64,000 nt of DNA from CAKZLS01 sp963771545 (GCA_963771545.1 CAVYTX010000002.1:186001-250000); one strand, 5' to 3'. Counted from the first letter of the stretch, positions 18,034 to 27,775 are shown. Notes: a model not told the origin generated them from the sequence alone. Program-made: numbers and translations.

Positions 18034-19325
18034 ACGGCCCAATCGCGATGGCGTTGGTCTTTGTTGCAACCATGGCGATCGGCTTTCCCATACCCTTTGC
18101 CGCGGGCATTGCGACAATTGCGGGTGTCATCATCGCCGATATACCTCTCACACTGATGGCACAGTCCGCATGGACCGCTTTCGAGCCCTTCCCGCTCGTC
18201 ACCATTCCGCTCTTCGTTCTGGCCGGCCAGCTCATGGAACATGGCGGGATGTCGGAGAAGCTGGTCGCGATCGCGCACCGACTTGTGGGTGCCTATAGAG
18301 GCGGTCTTGGCCTTGTAACCGTCGTCGCCTGCATGTTCTTCGCGGCCTTGTCCGGTTCCGGGCCCGCGACAACGGCCGCGATCGGCTCCGTTACGATCCC
18401 GGCCATGGTCGACGAAAAGTATCCGCCGCGTTTTGCCGGCGCCATCGCCGCGGCCGCGGGTGCGCTTGGCAGTATGATTCCACCGAGCAACCTCCTCATC
18501 ATCTACGCGCTGGTTACCGACGAGTTGATACCGCGCCTTTTCCTCGCCGGTATTTTACCCGGGGTCTTTCTCGGTCTGTTGCTCATGGCTGTCACGTTCT
18601 TCATTGCGAGCCGCAAACACTATGGTGGCGAAGGTGAGCGCTTCACCTGGCGCCCCCTTTTCTACGCTCTGTGGGATGGCAAATGGGCGGTCTTTGCACC
18701 GATCCTTGTCCTTGGCGGTATCTACACTGGAATCTTCACCCCATCGGAGGCCGCGGGAGTTGCCGTCTTCTACGGGCTGTTTGTGGGTCTCTTCGTTTAT
18801 CGCGGGCTGACCGTTGCCAAGGTCTTCGCCGCCTTCAAATTCACCGCGATCATTATCGGTTCGGTCCTTCTTATCCTCGGCTCGACCAAGGCTTTCGGCC
18901 AACTGGTGACGATCTATGACATTCCGGAATTGATCCTGCAGATTTTCGCGGGCTTCAAGGACCATCCCTGGCTCGTGCTCATGTCCATCGGTGTGTTCTA
19001 CATCGTTGTCGGCATGTGGTTGGAAAGTATCCCGCAGATTATCATTTTCACCGCCGTTTTCTTCCCGCTGGTGACGGGCCTCGGTGTTGATCCCATTCTC
19101 TTCGGCATCTTCACCGTGATGACCTGTGAGATCGGCTTTTTAACGCCGCCCATTGGTGTGAATTTGTTTGTTGCGGCGCGCATTTCGAATGTGTCGATCG
19201 AACAGATTTCTTACGGCGTTTTACCGCTTCTCATTCCTTATGTGCTGATGATTTTCCTTCTGGTCTTCTTTTCGGGCTGGGTCACGTTCCTGCCTGATCT
19301 CGTTTACGGCGCGAGGGCACCCTGA
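18030..19325 (+). CDS. TRAP transporter large permease (DctM family)
   Basis: The 431-aa membrane protein has about 12 spans. The DctM motifs include IPLFVLAGQLMEHGGMSEKL near 55, SGSGPATTAAIGSVTIPAM near 105 and IPPSNLLIIYALVTD near 147; the late motif FLTPPIGVNLFVAARIS comes near 368. It is the Na+-driven channel subunit. ATG 18030 overlaps the dctQ stop. A longer frame from 17928 exists only because it overlaps dctQ. Three bases separate its stop from the next ATG, so the amidase-like gene is in the same operon. Confidence 0.92.
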   Translation: MNGPIAMALVFVATMAIGFPIPFAAGIATIAGVIIADIPLTLMAQSAWTAFEPFPLVTIPLFVLAGQLMEHGGMSEKLVAIAHRLVGAYRGGLGLVTVVACMFFAALSGSGPATTAAIGSVTIPAMVDEKYPPRFAGAIAAAAGALGSMIPPSNLLIIYALVTDELIPRLFLAGILPGVFLGLLLMAVTFFIASRKHYGGEGERFTWRPLFYALWDGKWAVFAPILVLGGIYTGIFTPSEAAGVAVFYGLFVGLFVYRGLTVAKVFAAFKFTAIIIGSVLLILGSTKAFGQLVTIYDIPELILQIFAGFKDHPWLVLMSIGVFYIVVGMWLESIPQIIIFTAVFFPLVTGLGVDPILFGIFTVMTCEIGFLTPPIGVNLFVAARISNVSIEQISYGVLPLLIPYVLMIFLLVFFSGWVTFLPDLVYGARAP

Positions 19326-19328
19326 ACC

Positions 19329-21476
19329 ATGATTTACCAATCCGAAGCCGTTCCGCTGATCGGCTACAGCGATCGCTTGTCGGCCCGTCCCGGCGAGACC
19401 GTCGAGTTCAAGGTTTCCTCGGTCGAAAGCGAACCTTTCACCGCTCGCCTCGTGCGGTCGATCAGCGCGGATCCCAACCCGAAAGGCCAAGGCATTGTGG
19501 AGGAGGATTGTGAGCACTTTTTCCGTCCCCAATCTTTCCCTTCGCGCTACCAGCCATTCTATCCCGGCTCCTATGCGGTAACCGACAAGAACCTGCGACT
19601 TCAGTATGGCGATGGGGTCCTGTTTTCCGCTTGTGTGTTTCCAACGCTTAAAAAAGGGGTGCGACAATGCATTCTGAGCATTGGTCACATCTCGCTTTTT
19701 CTTGAGAACGATGGCTCGGCCGCCTTCCGGATCCACCGCGATTCCGTTTCAACCGGAGTCGCGTTGAAGCTACGCCCATGGTATCGATTGGAAGCGGGTT
19801 TCGATGCGAAAAAACAGCTCCTACACGTTCGGCAGACATCTATCGGTGTCCACTCTGACACTTCAACCGTTCATGTCGAGGGTGTTCATTCGTCCACTTC
19901 GGAGGATTTCGTTGAAGACCGTGTCTTCATTGCCGCCTGTTTGACGGATGGAATGGCCTCGCGGCACTTTAACGGAAAAATCGAAAGTCCAGCGATACAT
20001 ACCGGGAGCGGTGGTGCGAGCGGGACGCTCGTGGCCCATTGGGACTTTTCGAAAGAGATTCCGACCGCGACAATCAGGGACGTGGCCTCTATCGGTCATC
20101 ATGCCACACTTGTAAATTTCCCCGCGCGCGGCATGACCGGGTCACGCTGGGACGCTACCGAAATGTGCTGGCGTCATGCGCCGGACCAGTACAATGCGAT
20201 TTATTTTCACGAAGATGACATCTATGACTTTCAATGGGAGACCGACTTCAGTTTCACGGTGCCGGAAGGTTTGCCTTCCGGTGTTTATGTCATGCGGATC
20301 GAGTGTGGCGCCCACAAGGACGCCATGCCGTTCAACGTATGTGCACCACGCGGGCGGCCTACCGCCAAACTGTGCGTGTTGATCCCGACATTCACCTATA
20401 CTGTCTATGGCAACCATGCCCGGCCCGACTACGATCCGACGTGGAAGGCGCGCATCGAGGCGTGGAATGCCTATCCACACAATGCAGCGGAGCATCGGGA
20501 CTACGGGCTATCGACGTACAATTCGCATTCCGACGGCTCGGGCATTTGCCATGCCTCCCATCGGCGGCCGCTTTTCAACCTGCGTCCGGGTTATCTTACT
20601 TTTGGCGGCGGCGAAGGCTCGGGCCTGCGGCATTTCCAAGCGGACAGCCATTTGATCGGCTGGCTACACGCGAAAAACATCGCCTACGACATCATCACAG
20701 ATCGGGAGCTTCATGACGAAGGGGTCGCGGCAATCGAGACCTATCGCGCGGTGATGACAACCAGCCACCCAGAGTATCATACCCTCCGATCACTCGATGC
20801 CCTCCAAGACTACCGCGATGCAGGGGGAAATCTCCTCTATCTCGGCGGCAACGGATTTTACTGGCGGATTGCTCTCCACCCCGAGGCCGATGGTCTAATT
20901 GAAATTCGACGGGCGGAGGATGGCATCCGTGCCTGGGCGGCCGAGCCCGGCGAGTATTACCATGCCTTTGACGGCAGTTACGGCGGCCTGTGGCGCCGCA
21001 ATGCCAGACCACCGCAAAAGCTGGCGGGAGTTGGCTTCTCGGCACAAGGCGAGTTTCACGGTTCATACTATCGACGCATATGCTTTGACCCTGCTTTTGA
21101 TTGGATGTTCGAAGGCGTCGAGGGCGGCATCGTCGGCGACTTCGGCTTCAGCGGTGGCGGCGCAGCGGGGTTCGAACTCGATAGAGTGGACGATCAACTC
21201 GGAACGCCGGAAAACACCGTGGTCCTCGCTCGTTCGGAAGGACACGGCGACGACTTCGTTTTGGTGCCCGAAGAGGTGCTCACTCACCTCACAAACTTGG
21301 CAGGAGTCCCGACCAAGAAATTGCTGCGCGCGGATATGGTGTACTTTGACGTTCCAGGAGGTGGGAGCGTGTTTTCCACCGGCTCCATAACGTTCTGCGG
21401 CAGCCTCCCGTGGAACGGCTTCGACAACAACGTCTCCACGATTCTCGCCAACGTCACTCGTCGGGTGACGGACTGA
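19329..21476 (+). CDS. N,N-dimethylformamidase-like large (beta) subunit
   Basis: The 715-aa protein matches the length and architecture of DMFase large subunits: an N-terminal beta domain, a lectin/LamG-like segment (about 200-280; LVAHWDFSKEIPTATIRD), and a large C-terminal domain (about 330-715) that starts at LCVLIPTFTYTVYGNHARP and includes YNSHSDGSGICHASHRRP and LLYLGGNGFYW. Known DMFases hold a mononuclear iron bound by two Tyr and one Glu; Tyr and Glu are abundant in the equivalent region, but I did not assign them. The usual small subunit is not visible nearby. Linkage to a TRAP transporter suggests hydrolysis of an imported amide. Confidence 0.82.
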   Translation: MIYQSEAVPLIGYSDRLSARPGETVEFKVSSVESEPFTARLVRSISADPNPKGQGIVEEDCEHFFRPQSFPSRYQPFYPGSYAVTDKNLRLQYGDGVLFSACVFPTLKKGVRQCILSIGHISLFLENDGSAAFRIHRDSVSTGVALKLRPWYRLEAGFDAKKQLLHVRQTSIGVHSDTSTVHVEGVHSSTSEDFVEDRVFIAACLTDGMASRHFNGKIESPAIHTGSGGASGTLVAHWDFSKEIPTATIRDVASIGHHATLVNFPARGMTGSRWDATEMCWRHAPDQYNAIYFHEDDIYDFQWETDFSFTVPEGLPSGVYVMRIECGAHKDAMPFNVCAPRGRPTAKLCVLIPTFTYTVYGNHARPDYDPTWKARIEAWNAYPHNAAEHRDYGLSTYNSHSDGSGICHASHRRPLFNLRPGYLTFGGGEGSGLRHFQADSHLIGWLHAKNIAYDIITDRELHDEGVAAIETYRAVMTTSHPEYHTLRSLDALQDYRDAGGNLLYLGGNGFYWRIALHPEADGLIEIRRAEDGIRAWAAEPGEYYHAFDGSYGGLWRRNARPPQKLAGVGFSAQGEFHGSYYRRICFDPAFDWMFEGVEGGIVGDFGFSGGGAAGFELDRVDDQLGTPENTVVLARSEGHGDDFVLVPEEVLTHLTNLAGVPTKKLLRADMVYFDVPGGGSVFSTGSITFCGSLPWNGFDNNVSTILANVTRRVTD

Positions 21477-21543
21477 CAGTTATAGAGCGCCGCAACCGCG
21501 GCAGCCTATCGGAAAAGGTGGACCATCTTGAGGAGAAGAAACA

Positions 21544-21954
21544 GTGTACAAATGCATTTTGGTCCCGATTGACCTGTCTCACACCGAAAAGGGAGCCGCG
21601 ACGCTTGAGGTCGCGAACCGCCTCAAGGACGATGACGGTCAAGTCGTCCTGGTTAACGTCGTCGCCGATTTTCCGCAGTATGTCTCCGCGGAGATCCCGA
21701 AAGATTTGCTAGAGAAGCAAAAAGCTGATTCACAAGCCGCGCTTGAACGGATCGCAAATAAGACCGGGGCTGGATGTCGTGTGCATGTCCGAACAGGCAG
21801 AGCGCCAAGAGAAATTCTTACGACCGCACAAGACGTGAAAGCGGACCTGATCATAGTTGGGTCACATCAGCCGGGATTAGAGGATTATCTTCTCGGATCA
21901 ACGGCCGCACGGGTGGTCCGCCACGCAACCTGCTCCGTGCTGGTCATGCGGTAG
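21544..21954 (+). CDS. universal stress protein, UspA family
   Basis: The 136-aa protein starts at a GTG (21544; MYKCILVPIDLSHTEKG) after GAGGAGAAG. It carries the ATP-binding signature GSHQPGLEDYLLGSTAARVVRHATCSVLV (about 107-135, the G-2x-G-9x-GS/T pattern). UspA proteins often accompany TRAP transporters; TeaD of the ectoine transporter regulates uptake by ATP binding, and a similar role is plausible here. A 67-base gap separates it from the amidase-like gene. Confidence 0.9.
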   Translation: MYKCILVPIDLSHTEKGAATLEVANRLKDDDGQVVLVNVVADFPQYVSAEIPKDLLEKQKADSQAALERIANKTGAGCRVHVRTGRAPREILTTAQDVKADLIIVGSHQPGLEDYLLGSTAARVVRHATCSVLVMR

Positions 21955-22115
21955 CGCCCTGTCGCGGCCTCCGGGTCTCACGTAAATCGATCAAATACAA
22001 AGGAGGCGGACGGGATGTTCCATTGCCGGTCACCGCAACGGTTGCTCGCGGCATCGAGTTCGCCTAAGGTCCCTCTTGCATAACCCTTTTGGGGTAGAAT
22101 GGGGCCGCTCCGGGT

Positions 22116-22712
22116 ATGGCTGTTCGTGGCGCTATTGGTTCGCTCGTCGTTTCGCTGCTGCTGGCGTTGGGCGCCGGGGGGTGCGAGACGCGCACGGTCG
22201 TTCCCGGGAAAAACCAGGCGGCGGCGCGGCACTACCCCACCGTCGTCGTCGGCGACGTCACGCCGCGGCATCCGGAGTGGAAGCGGCTCGTCCGGTTTTA
22301 CAAGGAGGGTCTCGCCCAAAGGCTGCGCGAGTCCGGGGCGTTCGATCGCGTGCTCTACCCGGCCCCCGTCACCCTGCCGCCCGGCGCCATAGTGGTGGAA
22401 GGCGAGATCGAAAGCGTCGACGAGGGCAGCGAACTGATGCGAACCCTGATCGGGACCGACGCGAGCCGCGCCTTCGTCCAAGGGCAGTTTCGCGTCGTCG
22501 ACGGATCGGACACCGTGGTCGCGGAGTTCCGCCAGGAGCGGGTTTCCAGCGATGCCAACGTCCGCGAGGATCAGATCTATATCGAGGATCTGGTCGGGGC
22601 GTTCAGCCGGGACACCGCCGCCGTCGTCATCCGGTGGTCGCGGGGCAAGGATCTGGAGCCGGACCTGCCGGCGGTGGAGTGGTGGGACGAACTCATCGAC
22701 AGCTTCGATTAG
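22116..22712 (+). CDS. DUF4410-like lipoprotein
   Basis: The 198-aa product starts with a lipoprotein signal peptide (hydrophobic GSLVVSLLLAL, then LGAGGC with the lipid-accepting Cys near residue 23). The mature part contains TVVVGDVTPRHPEWKRLVRFYKEGLAQRL and GAIVVEGEIESVDEGSELMRTLIG, as in DUF4410 proteins, which are poorly understood envelope lipoproteins. The gene ends 4 bases inside the convergent gene on the other strand. Confidence 0.75.
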   Translation: MAVRGAIGSLVVSLLLALGAGGCETRTVVPGKNQAAARHYPTVVVGDVTPRHPEWKRLVRFYKEGLAQRLRESGAFDRVLYPAPVTLPPGAIVVEGEIESVDEGSELMRTLIGTDASRAFVQGQFRVVDGSDTVVAEFRQERVSSDANVREDQIYIEDLVGAFSRDTAAVVIRWSRGKDLEPDLPAVEWWDELIDSFD

Positions 22713-23623
22713 CGGGTTTCGCCGGAGTCCGGATGATCCGCATCCGGTTCATGGGCGTAGCGCCGGGCCTCGCGGTCGTAGGCGTCGAAACCGACGGTCT
22801 CCCGCAGGTCGGCGAAATCCATGAGGCGGCCGGGGGTTTGCCGGCCGGCCCGCAGATCCGCCAGGGCCTCGGTCATGGCCCGCGCCGCCGCGCCGAGCAG
22901 CGTCAGCGGATAGGCGGCAATGGCGAATCCTATGGCTTCCAGGCGTGCAGGCGCGACCATGGGCGTGTCGCCGCCCTCCACCATGTTGGCCATCTTCCAT
23001 CCGGGAAGGTCGCGGCCCACGGTTTCCATCTCGGCGACGGTGCGGGGCGCTTCGACGAACAGGATATCGGCGCCGGCGTCGGCGAAGGCGCGGGCGCGGT
23101 CGAGCGCTTCGTCGAGGCCGTGGGTGGCCCGGGCGTCGGTGCGGGCCAGGATCAGGATGTCGGCGCCTCCGTCGCGCGCGTCCACCGCGGCCTTGATGCG
23201 GGCGAGCGCCTCGGTCCGGCCGACCACCGCCTTGCCCCGGGTGTGGCCGCAGCGTTTCGGGGACCGCTGATCCTCGATCATCACCGCCGCGAAGCCCGCC
23301 CGCGCGTAGCCCGTAACCGTGCGCTTGACGCTAAGCGCGTTGCCGTACCCGGTGTCGCCGTCGCCCAGGACCGGAATGGACACGGCCTCGCAGATGCCGC
23401 GGCCCTGATCGACCATTTCGCCGTAGGAAATGAGACCGGTGTCGGGAAGGGCGAGCCGGGTCGCCGCGACGGCGAAGCCGCTCATGAAGGTGACGGGGAA
23501 TCCGGCCCGCTCGATCAGCTTGGCGGAGAGCGCGTCGAAGCAGCAGGGCATGACCAGCAGCCGGCCCCGGTTCAGAAGCGCGCGCAGTCTTTCGGCGGGA
23601 CTGTCCAACGGTTGTCTGGCCAT
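22709..23623 (-). CDS. isocitrate lyase / PEP mutase family enzyme
   Basis: The 304-aa TIM-barrel enzyme has VMPCCFDALSAKLIERAGF near 25, the metal site GDGDTGYGN near 86 and the active-site loop SPKRCGH near 120 (K-K/R-C-G-H signature). EARTDA is replaced here by LARTDARATHG near 158. The superfamily includes 2-methylisocitrate lyase, oxaloacetate decarboxylase and carboxyvinyl-carboxyphosphonate phosphorylmutase; I cannot separate these by eye. No propionate or phosphonate genes are adjacent. It is monocistronic and convergent with the lipoprotein gene. Confidence 0.85.
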   Translation of the reverse strand: MARQPLDSPAERLRALLNRGRLLVMPCCFDALSAKLIERAGFPVTFMSGFAVAATRLALPDTGLISYGEMVDQGRGICEAVSIPVLGDGDTGYGNALSVKRTVTGYARAGFAAVMIEDQRSPKRCGHTRGKAVVGRTEALARIKAAVDARDGGADILILARTDARATHGLDEALDRARAFADAGADILFVEAPRTVAEMETVGRDLPGWKMANMVEGGDTPMVAPARLEAIGFAIAAYPLTLLGAAARAMTEALADLRAGRQTPGRLMDFADLRETVGFDAYDREARRYAHEPDADHPDSGETR

Positions 23624-23783
23624 GGTCTCTGGTTTAGCGCCGTCGCGCGGCAGAGGTCCATGCCTTTCGACGAAATCAGACCCTGGGATGCCTTTCCGGC
23701 GAGCGGGGACCGCCCGGATACAATGACGGCGGCGGAAGATCCGCCGCCGTCCTCGTCGTCAGAAGATGACGGCCCCTCGCGCG

Positions 23784-24524
23784 TCAGACGTTCCGGCGAC
23801 GGCGCCAGGCCGCGAGGCCCATGGCCACCAGTCCGGAGCCGAACAAAGGCAGGGCCGCCGGAATGGGGGTGACAATCTCGGTGTCGGGTCCGCGGTAGCA
23901 GACATCGCCCTCTCCCGGCTCGCCATAGCCGTTGGTGCACAGCGTTCCGCGCAACACGGTCCAGTTCGGGAAACCCGTCTGGTTGGTCAGATCGTACAGC
24001 TCCACCACGCCGCTTTCGATGCTCAGCGCGAAGTTGTCGAACGATGTGTTGTGCGCGAACGGAACGTTGAAATCCATCCCCGTAACAAACGTGTTCCCGC
24101 CAAAGCTGATGAAGCCGACGGTCGGGCCCGGGTTGGTCGGGTCGTTGTAGGAATGCGCGGTTTCGTTGTAACGGAAGTCGTCACCCGTATCGAACGAGAT
24201 GGGGGTTCCATCGAATTCGAAATGGATATCGAAACTCGGATCTTCCACCGGACCGCAGAAAAACGATCCGCATCCGGCGTTATTGAACGTCAAATGGCCG
24301 GTGCCTTCCGTGGCCATGGTGATGCCGAACGGATTGGGATCGACCCATTCCCCGGTCATCATGCTCGATTTGCCGGCGGCGACCTTGACCGGATCAAAGG
24401 CAATCCACAAATCCCACGTCACCACCGTTGCCTTGGCCGGCGTGCTCGCGGCGGTCAGGACCGCCAAAGCAAGGCCCGCGAGAGCCGCTTTCGCCGCCAC
24501 TTCCCCTATCCTCTTAACAGACAT
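23784..24524 (-). CDS. VPLPA-CTERM (PEP-CTERM-like) exported protein
   Basis: The 246-aa product has a signal peptide (AALAGLALAVLTAASTPAKA) and a beta-rich mature region with few charged helices. The C-terminal sorting signal is IPAALPLFGSGLVAMGLAAW followed by RRRR. This VPLPA-type tail is recognised by an exosortase/archaeosortase-like enzyme and is linked to exopolysaccharide-producing bacteria. The processing enzyme is not in this window. ATG 24524 follows TGAGGAGG; the longer frame from 24701 is not supported. Confidence 0.85.
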   Translation of the reverse strand: MSVKRIGEVAAKAALAGLALAVLTAASTPAKATVVTWDLWIAFDPVKVAAGKSSMMTGEWVDPNPFGITMATEGTGHLTFNNAGCGSFFCGPVEDPSFDIHFEFDGTPISFDTGDDFRYNETAHSYNDPTNPGPTVGFISFGGNTFVTGMDFNVPFAHNTSFDNFALSIESGVVELYDLTNQTGFPNWTVLRGTLCTNGYGEPGEGDVCYRGPDTEIVTPIPAALPLFGSGLVAMGLAAWRRRRNV

Positions 24525-25046
24525 CTTCGTTACCTCCTCACGTTCGGCGTCAATCTTCTGGTGTTTCTCGCATCTGCGCGCCGAAAGTAAGTACCCGCTA
24601 TCCGAGCTAATCCGGCGTTTCAGATTACCGGCAATTGAAATGCTTTTTGCGTGCAATGTCAAATAAAAATCTCTTAAAACGAGTAGGAAAATTGTACCCA
24701 TTCGAATAAGAAGAAATAAGTATCACTATATATCTAAAAAATATTTCAGATGCGCAGCAATTAACCCAAAAGGGTATTTACATTATCAAGAACGCACCAG
24801 CAGATTTGCGCTTTGCCCCATACGAGTACTTTCGGGATTTTGGTCTGCGTCGGAGTCAGGTCCCGGAAAGGGTGAAGGCGGACTGCGCGAAGATTGACTG
24901 CGAAATGGAGGCAGTGTCGCAAATCCGTCATTTGCCGGCGGCGCCGGACCCGATGATAGTGTTCCACCCAACCACGACCGGAAGCGATCGCGATGGACGG
25001 CCGAAATCACGGCGAACTGCTCGAGGACCTTCGTGAGAGGTCAACC
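24525..25046. other. intergenic region, AT-rich promoter area
   Basis: The 5' flank of the VPLPA-CTERM gene (24640-24780) is markedly AT-rich (for example TATATATCTAAAAAATATTT) and probably contains its promoter. The right half is GC-rich and holds no supported gene; it may include the terminator of the oxyR-like gene. Confidence 0.5.
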
Positions 25047-25980
25047 TTATGAGGGCGTTATCGCCGTGACGCCGTCGGGGAGTCTCCCCCGGATGAAGTC
25101 CGCGAGCCGTTCCATATCGTCGCCGCGGGGATAGCTTCTCCTCCACACGAGACCGATGCGTCGGCTGGCGTCCCGCGCGCCGAAGGGGCGGATTTCGATG
25201 CGCGTGGACGGCTCCGGATTCGTCTTCAGCGAGAGTGCGGGCATTAAGGTGCATCCCATCCCCGCGGCCACCATCTGGCGGGCCGTCTCCAGGCTCGCCG
25301 CCCGGAGGTCGCTCCCCAGCATGGCCCCGTGGCGGACCCGGTGGCCGCAAACGGCCAGCGCCTGTTCGCGTAGACAGTGCCCCTCGTTGAGAAGGATGAG
25401 GCCAGAGTTCGACCAAGTCATCCTCCCGCACTTCGGACAACCCGGCCAGGGGATGGCGCGGGTGACAGACGAACCAGAACGGTTCGTCGAACAGCGGCGC
25501 GCTGACCAGCTCGGAGTCGGGAACGGGCATGGCGAGGAGGAGGGCATCGGCGCTGAAGCCTCGCAGCGCCGCAAGCAGATTGGGGGTCAGGTCCTCGCGA
25601 ATGCTCAGCTTGAGATCGGCGTACGCCGCGTGAAGCGGCGGCACCAGCCACGGCAGCAGATAGGGACAGAGGGTGGGGATGATGCCGAGGCGGAGTTCGC
25701 CCACCAATGGTCCCTTGTGACTCTTGGCCAGGTCCATCAGCTGTTCGGCCTCCAGCAGAATCTTCCGGGCCTCGCCGACGATCTTCTCGCCGATGGCCGT
25801 GACCCGCAGTCTCCTCGCTCCCCGTTCGAACAGACTCACTTCCAACATGGCCTCGATCTTTTTGATCTGCCCGCTCAAGGTGGGCTGGGTGACGTGGCAG
25901 CGGTCCGCCGCGCGGCGGAAGTTACCTTCTTCCGCGAGAACCACAAGATACCGCAGATCGCTAAGCGTCATGCCGTGCAT
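25047..25980 (-). pseudogene. OxyR-like LysR regulator with one frameshift
   Basis: The frame from 25980 (MHGMTLSDLRYLVVLAEEGN) encodes the LysR winged helix and the first half of the effector domain, up to SEVREDDLVEL. After about 25410 homology moves to another frame: SGLILLNEGHCLREQALAVCG continues to the normal end RGRLPDGVTAITPS at 25047. One extra base in CTCTGG explains the shift. Both redox cysteines of OxyR (HCLREQALAVC) are in the second half. The gene is divergent from a di-haem peroxidase-like gene, a logical target for a peroxide sensor. A sequencing error is possible because every other residue looks conserved. The ATG at 25971 is an alternative start. Confidence 0.85.
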
Positions 25981-26131
25981 AAATAGGCAGCTCCTATAGT
26001 AATGATAGTCTCAACCGATTGGATTTTCCGTCCCCAATGGAACATCCTAGATTTATTCTAAATTTCTTCAAGTGCCGTACGGCGCCAAGCGGCCGGTGCG
26101 TCCGCCGCCGGCCCGAAGAGGAGGGCATCCA

Positions 26132-27526
26132 ATGATTTATTCATCAACCAGTTTTGCGTGCGTGGCCGGGGCCGTGGTCCTCGCCGGAGGTCTGACCGCC
26201 TCCGCCGTCCGGGCGGACCATCCCACCAGTTACGCCCCCGTCGCCATCACCGAGGACTTCGCCACCGTCATGGAGCGCATGAAGGCGGCCAAGCCGGAGA
26301 TCGTCAAGCGCCACCAGGATCTCCTCAACCAGCGTTACGACCTGAGCGACCGTCCCGCCGACGGCGTTACCATGTCCGGGGGCAAGCCCGTTCAGGCGGG
26401 GGTCCGGATCAAGCTTCCCGATGGCGCCACGTGGGAAGCGCTCGGCCAAATGACACCCGAGCAGATTCGCGAGAAGGGGCTGTTCCCGAAGGGTCTGCTG
26501 CCGCTGCCCCATCCCAATCAAGCCGAAGGCGGGATGGTTTTTCCCAAGTTCCACATCGACGAGATCAACAAGCAGGAAAAGCGCGACCTCACCCGCTTCG
26601 ATCTCGACTTCGATTTGCCCGACCACATGCTGCCGGAGTTTCCGGCGCCCATCTATCTGTCCACGCGGCCCGACCTCGGCGACGTTTCCAAGGGCAAGCT
26701 CGTGACCATCATGAACTACTACGAGCTGTTCAATGGCGTCCTCAACCCGAAGCAGATCGAAGGTCTGCGTCTGCTGGTCACCCCCTTTCCGCAGCAGCAG
26801 TTCAACCAGACCGAGGACCGCCGCTCGGAGCTGGCGAGCCGGGGCGTCACCTGCTTCGACTGCCACGCCAACGGCCACACCAACGCGTCCACCCATCTTG
26901 TGGGCGACATCCGTCCCCAGGAATTCCGCCATCGCATCGACACGCCTCCGCTTCGCGGCGTGAATATCCAGCGGCTGTTCGGATCCCAGCGCGCCCTCAA
27001 GACGGTGGAGGACTTCACCGAGTTCGAGCAGCGCGCCGCGTACTTCGACGGCGACCCGGTGATCGCCACCAAGAAGGGAGTCAACATCTTGGAGCGCGGC
27101 AGCCAGGTCCATTTCATGGCCGAGTTTCAGGAAATTCTCGACTTTCCGCCGGCGCCCAAGCTCACCGTTCTCGGACGGCTGGATCCGGCCAAGTCCAGCG
27201 AGTCCGAACTGCGCGGCGAGGCGGTGTTCTTCGGCAAGGGGCAATGCGCCGAATGCCACGCGCCGCCCTATTACACCGACAACTCGATGCATAACTTGCG
27301 GACGGAACGGTTCTTCGAGCCCCAGATGATCAACGGCCGCATGGCGTCGGCGGACGGTCCCATCAAGACCTTCCCGCTCCGCGGCATCAAGGACTCGCCG
27401 CCGTACCTGCACGACGGCCGGCTGCTGACCCTCGAGGACACGGTGGAATTCTTCAACCTGGTTCTCGGCGTCCAGCTCACCGAGGACGAGAAGACCGACT
27501 TGGTGGCGTTCATGCGCGCCCTCTAG
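26132..27526 (+). CDS. di-haem cytochrome c peroxidase / MauG-like protein
   Basis: The 464-aa product has a signal peptide (CVAGAVVLAGGLTASAVRA) and two c-type haem sites, CFDCH at residues 241-245 and CAECH at 372-376. The GIKDSPPYLHDGRLLTLEDTVEFFNLVLG segment near 420 is the usual C-terminal block of CcpA/MauG-type proteins. It should be periplasmic and reduce peroxide or oxidise a partner. ATG 26132 follows GAGGAGGG. The long N-terminal extension before the first haem (about 210 residues) is larger than in classical CcpA (about 320-350 aa in total), so the substrate may differ. It is divergent from oxyR, with 151 bases between the starts. Confidence 0.85.
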   Translation: MIYSSTSFACVAGAVVLAGGLTASAVRADHPTSYAPVAITEDFATVMERMKAAKPEIVKRHQDLLNQRYDLSDRPADGVTMSGGKPVQAGVRIKLPDGATWEALGQMTPEQIREKGLFPKGLLPLPHPNQAEGGMVFPKFHIDEINKQEKRDLTRFDLDFDLPDHMLPEFPAPIYLSTRPDLGDVSKGKLVTIMNYYELFNGVLNPKQIEGLRLLVTPFPQQQFNQTEDRRSELASRGVTCFDCHANGHTNASTHLVGDIRPQEFRHRIDTPPLRGVNIQRLFGSQRALKTVEDFTEFEQRAAYFDGDPVIATKKGVNILERGSQVHFMAEFQEILDFPPAPKLTVLGRLDPAKSSESELRGEAVFFGKGQCAECHAPPYYTDNSMHNLRTERFFEPQMINGRMASADGPIKTFPLRGIKDSPPYLHDGRLLTLEDTVEFFNLVLGVQLTEDEKTDLVAFMRAL

Positions 27527-27630
27527 CGGCCATCGGGAAAGGCGTTCTTCCGGGCCTGGTCCGGGGTGAACGTCTTTCCCGCGCCCACGAGTGTCAGATG
27601 CAGCGAAACTCCGACGGCGCCGCGTCCGCA

Positions 27631-27775
27631 GGGCCTGACCAAGGACCTCGCCCACCCGGTGCTGACCTCGGCCGAATTCGCCGCCGCCGTGGACTAACCG
27701 CTCCAGTCGCTCGGCCGCCACGCCTTGAAGGGCGTGGCGGAGCCCCAGGAGATCTTCGTTCCGCGGGGCTTCTGA
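27631..27775 (+). pseudogene. C-terminal remnant of a class III adenylate/guanylate cyclase
   Basis: The plus-strand frame reads GLTKDLAHPVLTSAEFAAAVD, then TAA, then PLQSLGRHALKGVAEPQEIFV and a stop at 27773-27775. SLGRHALKGVAEPQEIF is the typical tail of bacterial class III cyclases. The catalytic domain is missing and the frame contains a stop, so this is a dead scrap about 170 bases upstream of the NACHT gene. Confidence 0.75.

Noticed and set aside
22076..23872. 598-codon plus-strand frame
   Set aside because: It runs across the lipoprotein gene and antisense to the PEP mutase family gene; both real genes have clear motifs.
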